From Anaerolineae bacterium (lineage in GTDB: Bacteria; Chloroflexota; Anaerolineae; Aggregatilineales; Phototrophicaceae): DNA of 64,000 nt. A program made the translations under genes and the position numbers. The notes below the pieces were generated by a model, which saw only the letters and a program-made list of their open reading frames with translations, searched no databases and was not told the DNA's origin. The DNA lies in assembly GCA_022820665.1 (NCBI GenBank), contig JAJEFB010000025.1:1-64000 (forward strand), read 5' to 3'. Shown here piece by piece: positions 1-7,870 of the stretch (position 1 is the first letter of the stretch; the number at the start of each line of letters is the position of its first letter).

Positions 1-138
1 TACTCCCTCGAGCGCCTGCCCAGCGGCGCCTGGCGCTACGGCGCCCCCGCCGGCGGACACGACGACACCGTCATCGCCACCGCCCTCGCCTGGTACGGCA
101 GCCGACACACCGGCCGCGCCCTCATCGACTTCGCCTGA
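1..138 (+). CDS. Terminase-like protein, C-terminal fragment (partial at window edge)
   Basis: An open frame enters from the left edge and stops with TGA at 136-138, leaving 45 residues. The motif GGHDDTVIATALAW resembles the last acidic motif of the RNase H-like nuclease domain of phage and prophage large terminase subunits, where an HDD segment ends the nuclease core. Third codon positions are almost all C, a stronger bias than in gatB downstream. No other phage gene is visible in the window, so this may be the edge of a prophage or a lone terminase-like gene. Family assignment rests on one motif and is tentative. Confidence 0.5.
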   Translation, partial: YSLERLPSGAWRYGAPAGGHDDTVIATALAWYGSRHTGRALIDFA

Positions 139-506
139 TCAACCATGCAATCCGCAAAGCGCCAATCCAATGCCTCCCCCAAATCCCTTCGTGTCTTTGT
201 GATGAAAAAAATTCTCTGTGCCCTCTGCGCCTCTGTGGTGAAAAAAATTCTCTGCGCCCTCTGCGCCTCTGTGGCAAAAATTCTCTGTGCCCTCTGTGCC
301 TCAGCGCCAAATCCAAAACCCAGCAATACCGCGCCCTCCAGCCCGTCGACCTCTTCAAAATCCCCAAAAAGCTGGGGACTTCTCGGGGCGCTTGCGAGGG
401 ACTCGCGGGTGCGCCAAAGGGGCGATACCGCGCCCCGCAAATTCAGCCCTTTGCATCTTGCGAACCTTTGTGCTAAATTGTCTCCTGCATGTGATTCACA
501 GATTGG
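139..506. other. Intergenic region with tandem repeats before gatB
   Basis: This 368-base stretch separates the terminase-like fragment from gatB. It holds the tandem repeat at 205-308 and a small hairpin around 362-377 (CCCC AAAAAGCT GGGG). No convincing coding sequence is seen: the short frames here translate the repeat into cysteine- and alanine-rich peptides. Confidence 0.6.
205..308. repeat. About 2.9 tandem copies of a 35-36 bp repeat
   Basis: Units at 205-240, 241-275 and 276-308 each begin with an A-run followed by TTCTCTG(T/C)GCCCTCTG and then GCCTCTGTGG-type sequence; the third unit has decayed. The sequence just upstream (185-203, CCTTCGTGTCTTTGTG) is a diverged relative. Related sequence occurs at 27945-28112 and 37318-37430. 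This is a dispersed repeat of the type often mis-annotated as short proteins. It is not a CRISPR array because there are no spacers. Confidence 0.8.
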
Positions 507-515
507 ATGCGGCGC

Positions 516-1970
516 ATGAGCGAATGGAAAACGGTCATCGGCTTGGAAGTCCATGCCGAGATGGAAACCGAGAGCAAAATGTTTAGCCGATGCCCGGTTG
601 TCGATAGCGTCGAAGCGGAACCCAATACCGCGGTTGATCCCCTGTCCCTGGGCATGCCCGGAACCTTGCCCGTCATCAATATGCGAGCCATGGAATACGG
701 CATCATGGTCGGCTTGGCTCTCAATTGCCAGATCCCGCCCGTCAATCAGTTCGCCCGCAAAAACTACTTCTATCCCGATCTTCCCAAGGGCTATCAAATC
801 AGCCAGTACGACCGTCCCCTGGCTGTCAATGGATATATCAACATCGCGGGCGCCGACGGGACAACCAAACAGATACGCGTCCGCCGAGCCCACATGGAAG
901 AGGACACCGGCAAACTCACCCACACCATGGGCGGCAGCCTGGTCGACTATAACCGCGCCGGCGTTCCCCTGTTGGAGATCGTCTCCGAGCCCGATATCGC
1001 CAGCGCGGCCGAAGCCGAAGCCTATGCCCGCAAGCTCCGCTCCATCTTGCGCTACCTCGGCGTCAATAACGGCGATATGTCCAAAGGCATCCTGCGCTTC
1101 GAAGCCAACGTCAGCGTCATGCGAGCCACCGATACCGAATTGCGCGAGCGCACCGAGATCAAAAACCTCAATAGCATACGCAACATGGTTAAAGCCATTG
1201 AGTACGAAGCGCAAAGGCAGATCCAGCTCTATGACAGCGGCGCGACAGTCAAGCCCGCTACCCTCGGCTGGGACGAAGCGGCGCAGAAAATCACCGTGCA
1301 GCGCTACAAGGAACGCGCCGACGAATACCGCTACTTCCCCGAACCCGATCTGCCCATAGTCGAGGTCAGCCGCGAGTGGGTGGAGGACTTGAGGCGGCGC
1401 TTGCCGGCTTTGCCCGATGCATTGCAGCGGCGCTTCACAGATGACTTGAATCTGAGCGCCTATGACGCCGCGGTTTTGACCGCCGAACGATCGGTCGCCG
1501 CCTATTTCCAGGAAATCATCGACAATGGCGTCGACCCCAAAATCGCCAGCAACTGGATCACAACCGATCTCTTCCGCATGATGAAAGCCCATGACATCGA
1601 ACGAGAGTCCATCGACGCCCTGCCCATATCGGCGGAGAACTTCGCCGGACTGCTGACCCTGGTTCAAAATGGCGCGATCAACCAGAGCACCGCCAGAAAA
1701 AAGGTGCTTGCCGAGATGTGGAATACCGGCAAAACCGCAAAAGAGATCGTCGATGAAAAAGGCTTGGCGCAAATATCGGACCCGGATACCATCGGCGTCG
1801 CCGTCGATAAAGTAATAGCGAACAACCAGGATATGGTAACAAGGCTGCTTGATGGCAACGACAAAGTCATCAACGCCCTATTTGGCCGAGTTATGGGCGA
1901 GATGCGCGGCAAAGCCGATCCAAGCCTGGCTCGCAAGATGCTGCAAAGTAAAATTGACAGTATGAAATAG
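516..1970 (+). CDS. gatB: Aspartyl/glutamyl-tRNA(Asn/Gln) amidotransferase subunit B
   Basis: GatB is the tRNA-binding kinase subunit of the GatCAB amidotransferase. It activates Glu-tRNA(Gln) or Asp-tRNA(Asn) for amidation in the cytoplasm. The 484-residue length fits the family. Visible motifs are IGLEVHAEM near residues 8-16, RKNYFYPDLPKGYQ near 81-94 and the family signature VDYNRAGVPLLEI near 143-155. A C-terminal YqeY-like helical region includes ARKKVLAEMWNTGKTAKEIV. The ATG at 516 (MSEWKTVIG) is chosen over the in-frame ATG at 507 because GatB proteins start close to the TVIGLEVH strand; neither has a strong ribosome binding site. gatA and gatC are not adjacent. An open frame runs antisense through most of the gene and is a composition artefact. 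Confidence 0.96.
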   Translation: MSEWKTVIGLEVHAEMETESKMFSRCPVVDSVEAEPNTAVDPLSLGMPGTLPVINMRAMEYGIMVGLALNCQIPPVNQFARKNYFYPDLPKGYQISQYDRPLAVNGYINIAGADGTTKQIRVRRAHMEEDTGKLTHTMGGSLVDYNRAGVPLLEIVSEPDIASAAEAEAYARKLRSILRYLGVNNGDMSKGILRFEANVSVMRATDTELRERTEIKNLNSIRNMVKAIEYEAQRQIQLYDSGATVKPATLGWDEAAQKITVQRYKERADEYRYFPEPDLPIVEVSREWVEDLRRRLPALPDALQRRFTDDLNLSAYDAAVLTAERSVAAYFQEIIDNGVDPKIASNWITTDLFRMMKAHDIERESIDALPISAENFAGLLTLVQNGAINQSTARKKVLAEMWNTGKTAKEIVDEKGLAQISDPDTIGVAVDKVIANNQDMVTRLLDGNDKVINALFGRVMGEMRGKADPSLARKMLQSKIDSMK

Positions 1971-2444
1971 CGTCGACGGCATTCCGCAATGGTTCCGATC
2001 TGCAGATCATCTCGTAATGAAGGGCTGAGGACAGACGCGATTGCAAATGAAAGCGATAGGGCAGCGAACAGAAGCATCCAATTTAGCGAAACTCGTAGGG
2101 GCGACCTATCAGACGCTGTTGAAAATTACGATTTCTCATCAAGCCCTGTCCCTATCACACACAAGCGAAAGGCCAAAATGATTCATAGCGACTCTCTAAG
2201 CTCCCCGTCCCTGATGCTTCGGGGTTTCCGCCCCCCGTTTAGCGGGGGGATCGAGGGGGGGCCTTGGGCCGGGGGTGGGGTAGAATTTCAACAGCGACCT
2301 ATCAGGTCGCCCGAAATCGCCACAGAAATTACAGATTTTGCAGCGGCATTCCGCCAAGTTATAAGCTGTAGCGTCCTCAGTAATGAACGCGCGGCGAGCA
2401 AACACCGTTCTATCTTTTGAAGAAAGTGATTTAGGAGCAGGAAA
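1971..2444. other. Intergenic repeat-rich region between gatB and ssb
   Basis: The 474 bases after gatB contain a GC-rich hairpin block around 2222-2285 (a C-run, TTTAG, then G-runs, a structure common in dispersed bacterial repeats). They also contain a REP-like palindrome at 2294-2310. A partial copy of its left arm (GGCGACCTATCAG) lies at 2100-2112. No convincing gene is seen. The ssb promoter is presumably in 2330-2430, but no clear -35/-10 pair could be chosen. Confidence 0.5.
2294..2310. repeat. REP-like palindrome
   Basis: GCGACC TATCA GGTCGC forms a 6-bp inverted repeat around 5 bases. A close relative with another loop (GGCGACC AATCT GGTCGCC) is at 4214-4232. These look like small intergenic REP-type elements. 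Function is unknown. Confidence 0.5.
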
Positions 2445-2930
2445 ATGAGTTGGCATCAGACAATCATCGTAGGAAACCTCGGCGGCGACCCGGAACTCCG
2501 CTACATGCAAAATGGTCGCGCAGTCTGCAACTTCAGCGTGGCTGTCACGGACCGTTGGCGCGACCGCCAAACGAATGAGCAGCAAGAGCGCACTACCTGG
2601 TATCGCGTCGCGGTTTGGGGGCAGCAAGCGGAAAATTGCAATACCTACCTGGCGAAAGGCCGGCAAGTCCTGGTGATCGGCAACGTAGCGGCTCGGGGCT
2701 ACATCAACAACAATGGCGAAGCCGCAGCCTCTCTCGATTTGACCGCGCGCAACGTTCAGTTTCTTGGCGGCGGCAACCGCGGCGAAGACGGCCAACAGGG
2801 CGGCGGTTGGCAAGGTGGCAGACAGGGCGGCGGGAGCCAGGGCGGAGGACGCCGCGAAGGTCAGCGTCGCGACGATCGCGCCTCCAATTATGCCGACCCG
2901 CCCAGCTCGGTGGACGACATCCCGTTCTAG
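2445..2930 (+). CDS. ssb: Single-stranded DNA-binding protein
   Basis: SSB coats single-stranded DNA during replication, recombination and repair, and recruits partner proteins through its C-terminal tip. Residues 1-105 form the OB fold (MSWHQTIIVGNLGGDPELRY, FSVAVTDRW, WYRVAVWGQQAENC). Residues about 107-150 are a Gly/Gln/Arg-rich flexible linker. The protein ends with acidic VDDIPF, the canonical partner-binding tip. At 161 residues it has normal bacterial length. A ribosome binding site (TTAGGAGCAGG) lies a few bases before the ATG. The gene is alone, with a short-chain dehydrogenase 15 bases downstream that may be co-transcribed. Its final DDIPF matters for comparison with the DarT-like protein at 19441-20463. 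Confidence 0.97.
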   Translation: MSWHQTIIVGNLGGDPELRYMQNGRAVCNFSVAVTDRWRDRQTNEQQERTTWYRVAVWGQQAENCNTYLAKGRQVLVIGNVAARGYINNNGEAAASLDLTARNVQFLGGGNRGEDGQQGGGWQGGRQGGGSQGGGRREGQRRDDRASNYADPPSSVDDIPF

Positions 2931-2945
2931 CCGGAACGCGAGCTT

Positions 2946-3692
2946 GTGCCAAAGTTTTCCGTTGATCTCTCGGGCAAAAACGCGCTCGTCACCGGCGCCG
3001 GCGCCGGCATCGGTCGGGCAATCGCCCTCGCCTTGGCGGGGAGCGGCGCCGCAGTCGCGCTGAACGATCTCAATATCGAGCGCGCAGAAGCCGTCGCGGC
3101 CGAAGTCGGGGAACGCGGCGCGCGCGGCTTGCCCCTTCACGGCGATGTCGCCAATCGCTTCCAGACAGCCAACATGATTGAGCGGACCCGCGATGCATTC
3201 GGCAAGATTCACATTCTGGTCAATGCCGCGGGCGCATTCAAAGCCGAACCCATGCTGGCGATCGACGAATGGGACTGGCGGCGTCAAATCGAAGTCAATG
3301 TCACCGGCAACTTCTTTTGCACGCAACTGGTTGGCCGCGTCATGGCTGACGAAGGCGGCGGGCGTATTGTCAACTTGGCCGCTCCCGTTGGCATCGGCGG
3401 CAGCATCCCATCAGGCATTGCTTATGTCGCGAGCAAATCCAGCGTCCTTGGGATGACGCGGCAAGCGGCTCGCGAACTCGCGCCTTACAACATTCTTGTC
3501 AACGCCATTGCCGCCGGCAACATCGCCGAGGACGATATGCCGCCGGTCCCGGCCGAAAGCCTGATCCTGAATCGGGGCGGCATTCCCAGCGACATCGCCG
3601 GAGCCGCCTTGTTCCTCTGCTCGGAGGCCGCCGCTTTCATGACCGGCCAAGTCCTGGTCGTTGACGGTGGCGGTACGGCGTACCACAACTAG
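2946..3692 (+). CDS. Short-chain dehydrogenase/reductase (SDR)
   Basis: This 248-residue classical SDR is of the FabG-like type, with an NAD(P)-dependent Rossmann fold. Its substrate cannot be told from sequence. The cofactor loop TGAGAGIGRAIA is at about residues 17-28, the NNAG-equivalent NAAGAF near 97-102 and the catalytic YVASK near 159-163. C-terminal VDGGGT is typical. The Ser expected 13 residues before the catalytic Tyr is Pro here (NLAAPVGIGG), so the usual Ser-Tyr-Lys triad is incomplete unless a nearby Ser at -7 or -4 substitutes. The start is a GTG at 2946, 15 bases after the ssb stop, so translation may be coupled to ssb. Confidence 0.88.
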   Translation: MPKFSVDLSGKNALVTGAGAGIGRAIALALAGSGAAVALNDLNIERAEAVAAEVGERGARGLPLHGDVANRFQTANMIERTRDAFGKIHILVNAAGAFKAEPMLAIDEWDWRRQIEVNVTGNFFCTQLVGRVMADEGGGRIVNLAAPVGIGGSIPSGIAYVASKSSVLGMTRQAARELAPYNILVNAIAAGNIAEDDMPPVPAESLILNRGGIPSDIAGAALFLCSEAAAFMTGQVLVVDGGGTAYHN

Positions 3693-3710
3693 CGCGCCGC
3701 CAGCGGTCGC

Positions 3711-4142
3711 TTACTCGCCCGTCGAGCCAAAGCCGCCCTCGCCGCGTTCGCTGGGCGAAAGCTCGTCCAGGCGAGCCGCCAATTCAATCTCTTCCGTCAA
3801 GACCGGGACGATGATGAGTTGCGCGATTTTCTGGCCAGCCTTGATGAGAACAGGCTCGCTGTCGAGGTTAATCATCAATACCTTTAGTTCGCCGCGATAG
3901 GAACTGTCGATGACGCCTGCCAGGCAGTGCATGCCGGCCGAAGCGACGCTTGAACGATCTTTCACCAGACCAACGCAGCCCGCCGGGATCTCAATATGCA
4001 GCCCGGTCCGCAGCGCTACGCGTTGCAATGGCGCGACTTCGCTATCGTCAATGGCGTGAAGGTCGTAGCCCGCATCACCGGCGCGCGGGGCGGAAAACTC
4101 GCGCGCCAGGGCGCGTCGTTTCTCATTCACAAATACGCGCAT
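3711..4142 (-). CDS. dut: Deoxyuridine 5'-triphosphate nucleotidohydrolase (dUTPase)
   Basis: dUTPase hydrolyses dUTP to dUMP and pyrophosphate, keeping uracil out of DNA and feeding dTMP synthesis. The 143-residue trimeric-type protein shows motif 1 AGDAGYDL (21-28), motif 2 DRSSVASAG (62-70), motif 3 GVIDSSYRGE (76-85) with the catalytic Asp at 79, and the P-loop-like motif 5 RGEGGFGSTG (133-142). The ATG at 4142 is chosen over one 39 bases upstream because the extra 13 residues are basic and outside the family. The gene is convergent with the SDR gene and lies downstream of a uracil-glycosylase-like gene, a fitting uracil-in-DNA context. Confidence 0.95.
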   Translation of the reverse strand: MRVFVNEKRRALAREFSAPRAGDAGYDLHAIDDSEVAPLQRVALRTGLHIEIPAGCVGLVKDRSSVASAGMHCLAGVIDSSYRGELKVLMINLDSEPVLIKAGQKIAQLIIVPVLTEEIELAARLDELSPSERGEGGFGSTGE

Positions 4143-4213
4143 TGTCGACCTCTTGGTACGCCTATTTGATAAACTCGCCAAACTCTATCTACAATCATAT
4201 CGAAATCTGTAGC

Positions 4214-4279
4214 GGCGACCAATCTGGTCGCCCGCAGCCGCATTTGCAATTGTAGAAACGGGCGAGCTAATAGCTCGCC
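4214..4279. repeat. Two adjacent short palindromes
   Basis: GGCGACC AATCT GGTCGCC (4214-4232) and GGCGAGCT AAT AGCTCGCC (4261-4279) are perfect inverted repeats 28 bases apart, between dut and the glycosylase gene. The first is related to the palindrome at 2294-2310. They may be REP-like elements or act as RNA hairpins ending the minus-strand transcript, but neither has a T-run. Confidence 0.5.
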
Positions 4280-4341
4280 CCGCCATGTCCAGCGTGTTGC
4301 GACGCGGATGGGCTACGGCATTAATATTTTCTGTGACCGCG

Positions 4342-4875
4342 TCAGGTTTTATCGCCGCCGAGCGGTCGCATTCGCGATCGATAGTCTTCGGCAAGCTCCA
4401 GCCAGGGCTGCATGTCCCAGTAGCGCCGCGCCGCGCCGGAGGGCGACGGCAGCACATAAACCCGCGTCCCGCCAAGGACTTCGTCCTGCCAGCCCCAGGA
4501 TACCGCTTGCCTTGACGGCGCGCCCTTCCAGGCTCGCCAGGCAGCCTTGCTGGTGAAAGCCAGGATCTGCGGTTTAATCCGAAGAATCTTCGCGTTTAAT
4601 GCCCCGGGATCAAAGTCGGACCGCTTGAGATCAGCGTCGGAGCCCGCCTTGCCTTTTGCCACATCAGTCAAGCCTATGCGCAGATCGAGGAGCTTGTAAA
4701 ACTCCCAAGGCTCATGCAGGCGCGGAGTAAAGCCAGCCTGAAAAAGAGTCCGCCAAAAGCTATTGCCGGGATTGGCGTAATAGGCGCGAGATCTAGCCGA
4801 AACATTGCTGGCGGCGGTACCGCAGAAGACCAAAACAAGCCCGAAGTCCAATAGGTCGGGCAGGATCTCAGTCAT
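4342..4875 (-). CDS. Mug/TDG-type mismatch-specific DNA glycosylase
   Basis: This 177-residue protein belongs to the uracil-DNA glycosylase superfamily, closest to the Mug/TDG branch that removes uracil or related bases opposite guanine. Visible are GLVLVFCGTAAS (12-23), YYANPGNSFW (32-41), GLTDVAKG (68-75) and the motif 2 loop LPSPSGAAR (142-150). In E. coli Mug the first motif reads CGINPG and carries a functional Asn; here it is CGTAAS, so that Asn is missing, which may mean a different base specificity. The ATG at 4875 overlaps the stop of the upstream hydrolase gene by 8 bases, so they are probably translationally coupled. A longer in-frame start exists at 4965. Confidence 0.82.
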   Translation of the reverse strand: MTEILPDLLDFGLVLVFCGTAASNVSARSRAYYANPGNSFWRTLFQAGFTPRLHEPWEFYKLLDLRIGLTDVAKGKAGSDADLKRSDFDPGALNAKILRIKPQILAFTSKAAWRAWKGAPSRQAVSWGWQDEVLGGTRVYVLPSPSGAARRYWDMQPWLELAEDYRSRMRPLGGDKT

Positions 4876-5638
4876 GCCCTTGATCGCGGCTTCTTGCCAG
4901 TTCCAAATTCTTTTGATGCGCCCCGCGATAGAAATCGTCAAGTTCCGACTCGAACTCGATGTCATCGCCGGCGATTAGTCGGCGCAAATAGTCCACGGTG
5001 CTGTCCAGGCTCTCTCGCCCTTCGATGCTCCCGTGCGCCGAAATCGCTCGCTTCACGTCACTGTTATTCGCCCAGGATTCCAGAGAACCCAGCCAGTCAG
5101 CCAGCAATGCGGGATCGTTCACAACTGGCACAGGGGTCTCGATGGCGTCGCCGCCGAGAAGCACGCCCCATTGCGGTATCCATCCCACAATGCAATCCGC
5201 GCTATGCCCCGGGAGGTGATGCAGTTCCAAGGTGATTCCGCCGAGGTCCAGGCTCATGCAGGAGCTGAATACGAGATTCGGCGGGATCAACTCGATGTCA
5301 TCCCATTCGCCCGGTTCAGCAAGCTGCATTTCACGAAGCGTCCCCGCCACGTCCTGGTCGAATCGCCGCAAACAAGCCCGGTGCGCAATGATATCCAGCG
5401 GCGGACGCGAAAAGCCGTTCGTACCCCAGATATGGTCCCAATCCGCATGGCTATATACAACGTGAAAGGGCTTCGCGCCGATTACGGGCTGGAATGCCGC
5501 CATGTCTGCCGCGCCCGTGAGCGTATCCCAAAGCACTGCATGTCGCTCGCCCAGAACAGCCACCGACCGCACTGTGAATTCCGGCCGTATAACTTCCAGG
5601 ACATGCAGGTTTGGCTGTAGTTCAAGAATCCGACGCAT
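4868..5638 (-). CDS. Metallo-beta-lactamase-fold hydrolase
   Basis: A 256-residue MBL-fold protein; substrate unknown. The first metal motif is H64-A-D66-W-D68-H69, against the canonical HxHxDH, so the second His is Asp. Other candidate ligands are H145 in HLPGHSAD, D164 in GGDAIE and H202 in SAHGSIEG. Asp variants at this position occur in MBL subgroups, so activity is still likely, but metal preference may differ. It is a soluble cytoplasmic protein, first gene of a two-gene unit with the Mug-like glycosylase, which starts inside its 3' end. Confidence 0.85.
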   Translation of the reverse strand: MRRILELQPNLHVLEVIRPEFTVRSVAVLGERHAVLWDTLTGAADMAAFQPVIGAKPFHVVYSHADWDHIWGTNGFSRPPLDIIAHRACLRRFDQDVAGTLREMQLAEPGEWDDIELIPPNLVFSSCMSLDLGGITLELHHLPGHSADCIVGWIPQWGVLLGGDAIETPVPVVNDPALLADWLGSLESWANNSDVKRAISAHGSIEGRESLDSTVDYLRRLIAGDDIEFESELDDFYRGAHQKNLELARSRDQGHD

Positions 5639-5700
5639 CGAAGCTATTCCAGCTTGGTGAACCGGGCAAGTGAAGAAGCGCCAAGAGCCGAAGCCTCTGT

Positions 5701-6819
5701 TTATTCGGCAGAGATTTCCAATTCGGGCAAGAGGCGGAAGCTATCCAACACCGAAATCAAGGGGTACTCAGCCGCGTCCACCTGGAGCAAGTCCAAGTCC
5801 GTATCGCCGAGGCGCGCATTCGCAACGTGGAGTCGGTTGTCAAAACCATTCAACATGATCGACAAACCGCTGTCCGTCGCGCCGTCCAGCGTCTGGATTT
5901 GGTAGGAGGCTCGAAAACCGGAAGCGTCGCCGACGTTGATTGCTTCGACCGTCAGCGCTTCCAGCCCATCGCGCCAGGTCTCGATCCAGTGGATGGCGTC
6001 AGCATCGCTTGCGAGGGCGACATCGTGCGTCTCCACCACCAGCGTAACTGAATCGCCCACTATTGTGGCGGGCAATCCCTGGGCGGCGTCAGTCAACTGC
6101 CAGCCAGCCGGAAATCGTATGATGTGCTTGTCCAGATTGTCGAAATAGGCGTTCCAATTGAAGGGCGCGTCCGCGAAAGCATTGATCCTGCGAACATTCC
6201 CGGTTAAGCCTTCGAGCAAGTACTTGAGTTCACGAGGCGCATTTTCCGCGGTGACCACGCGCACGCTATAAATGTCGCCATCTTGAAGCCAGGACTCTTG
6301 CCTGGCAATGTAATACGTGCGCGACCGCGTTAGATTGAAGTCGATCACAACATGACCGGCAGCGCTAATCTTGCGGGCGGTTTCGTCCCAGCTCCAGTAA
6401 TCTCGCCAGCTTTGCCCCAGCCAGGTCCGGTCAAAATAGGCGCTGAGCTCTTCCGCCGCGCTAATGCCGTCATGATTCTTGATGATGCGCGCTTCCACGA
6501 CGCTTTGGGCGTCGGGATTGCTCAAACTGGCGCGCAGTTCGTCAGCCGTATTGCTGCTGGAGGCTGCGCGCCATCCGGTCGGCGCAGCGACAGTGAACAA
6601 ACCGGAGGGATGCAAGTAGGTCGCCTCAAAGTCAATCGTCGAGATGTCGGGAGGCGGCGGGAAGGTCGGCTCGGGCAGGCGGGTGGGCTGTGGGGTTTCG
6701 ACGCCGAAATCGCTCTGGGCAACCTGTCCGGACAAGAGCGGCAATATCAAGCTGCCAACCATCGCTACCGTCATGATGACACCGATGACAACGGTGAATC
6801 GTTTTGTCGTTTTGTTCAT
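5701..6819 (-). CDS. Exported or membrane-anchored protein of unknown function
   Basis: A 372-residue protein with positively charged MNKTTKRF, one hydrophobic segment at about residues 9-30 and a Pro/Thr-rich linker (around 43-58), then a soluble part outside the membrane. Two segments look related to each other: HPSGLFTVAAPTGWRA near 71-86 and KHIIRFPAGWQLTDA near 232-246. Each resembles the start of PsbP-like domains ('sF.yP.gW'). Enzymatic motifs are not seen. It is transcribed alone on the minus strand, away from the repeat-rich region upstream. Function cannot be assigned. Confidence 0.75.
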   Translation of the reverse strand: MNKTTKRFTVVIGVIMTVAMVGSLILPLLSGQVAQSDFGVETPQPTRLPEPTFPPPPDISTIDFEATYLHPSGLFTVAAPTGWRAASSSNTADELRASLSNPDAQSVVEARIIKNHDGISAAEELSAYFDRTWLGQSWRDYWSWDETARKISAAGHVVIDFNLTRSRTYYIARQESWLQDGDIYSVRVVTAENAPRELKYLLEGLTGNVRRINAFADAPFNWNAYFDNLDKHIIRFPAGWQLTDAAQGLPATIVGDSVTLVVETHDVALASDADAIHWIETWRDGLEALTVEAINVGDASGFRASYQIQTLDGATDSGLSIMLNGFDNRLHVANARLGDTDLDLLQVDAAEYPLISVLDSFRLLPELEISAE

Positions 6820-7031
6820 CCGCGCTGCGCTCCGGGGGATCCAGTCAAAACGCGCTTATCATACCGCAGAACGCGGGCGCTGTTAAGCAAGACTTTTCGC
6901 TCATATAATCTCGCAGTAGCGTCCGCAGAGGGCAATCGCTACAAAATCATTTTGTGTCAATCGCTCCATAAATCATCCAAAAAGGTGGCTTTTGTCCTTG
7001 AAATGCCCCCCTTGACTTACTCTTGTAGTAC

Positions 7032-7098
7032 CCTAGTTCTACCCCTATATTCTGAAAGTGTATAGACACCGTATAGATACAGTCTGGTTTTTCGGGGA
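7032..7098 (-). repeat. Diverged repeat, copy 1
   Basis: Read on the minus strand, this copy shares CCCCGAAAA, then CTGTATC(T/C)(A/C)TACGGTGTC and an AGGGG-type end with 7501-7565. The two copies are about 465 bases apart in direct orientation. Confidence 0.5.
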
Positions 7099-7170
7099 GG
7101 ACTTTTTAGGGTCGGGCGGTGACGGTGGGAACAGGCGGACGGCGTCCGCTGGGGGCCGAGATACAGTACC

Positions 7171-7870
7171 CAGGGCAATCGCTTCAAATTGTTTCTTAGC
7201 ACCAAGTGCACCGGGGGCGCGTGGGCACTGACCGTCGGCACAAAGTTTTTATATGCTAGCGAAGTTATCATGCAGTCAGCAGTTAGCCCCTCCCAGAGAG
7301 TATTTGTTTTCGGTTTGTTTATTGTCCGACTCTGTCCGTTTCGGACAATAAAATATATTTTTCGGACAGTAGACGCGATTTTCTGACCGAAACGGAGAAA
7401 ACGCAGGCGGCTGCTGGTATGATTTTGGTTTGCCAGCGCAGCGGCGCAACCGCCGGCATACAGGCGGTTTTTGCCCCTGACATGCCGCTGAACTGCTGTT
7501 GGTTGCCCCCTAGATCCCGCAAGTCTAGCGACACCGTAGGGATACAGACCGTGTTTTCGGGGGTGGGGGGTAGCCCCTAGGGCGCGGCGCTGAAGGCGGG
7601 AATTGGCGGCGGGCATCGCTTGGGCGCCGCGATTGAGAGCCTGGGATAATTGATCCATAGGGGGAGTGTATCATGATTTTGAGTAGAAATAAAGAACAAA
7701 TGTTCGCAGTTTTCGAGATTGCCGAAAAGCGCTTTCGGGCGTCTGGCAGGGTGGCGCGGATCACGTAGACATTGATCTTTGACACAGCCCGCCGACATTG
7801 TCCCTCGACGGCGAAATTGAGTTTGCATGTTGTCTTCGCGGCGGATGTCAATTTTGAAGCGATTGCCTTG
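7171..7870. repeat. Candidate decayed element bounded by inverted end sequences
   Basis: The left end CAGGGCAATCGCTTCAAA (7171-7188) is identical to the end of the MITE at 27921-28209. The right end, inverted at 7851-7870, matches with one change (CAAGGCAATCGCTTCAAA). The interior does not resemble the MITE interior, and no target duplication is visible around 7161-7170/7871-7880. It may be one 700-bp element or two unrelated solo ends. Confidence 0.4.
7501..7565 (-). repeat. Diverged repeat, copy 2
   Basis: This copy shows CTGTATCCCTACGGTGTC on the minus strand, where copy 1 at 7032-7098 has CTGTATCTATACGGTGTC. Divergence is high, so insertion was not recent. Confidence 0.5.

Noticed and set aside
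205..308. Possible CRISPR array
   Set aside because: The units are directly adjacent without spacers, have A-runs, and recur as dispersed repeats. No cas gene is in the window.
36..1772. Long minus-strand open frame across gatB
   Set aside because: It is antisense to a well-supported gatB, its translation is low in recognisable motifs, and it continues into the tandem repeat. It reflects codon composition.
2196..3326. Minus-strand frame opposite ssb and the SDR gene
   Set aside because: Both plus-strand genes have clear family motifs; the antisense frame has none and runs into the hairpin repeat.
7171..7870. Second intact MITE
   Set aside because: Ends match, but no target duplication flanks them and the interior is unrelated to the intact copy; listed only as a candidate decayed element.
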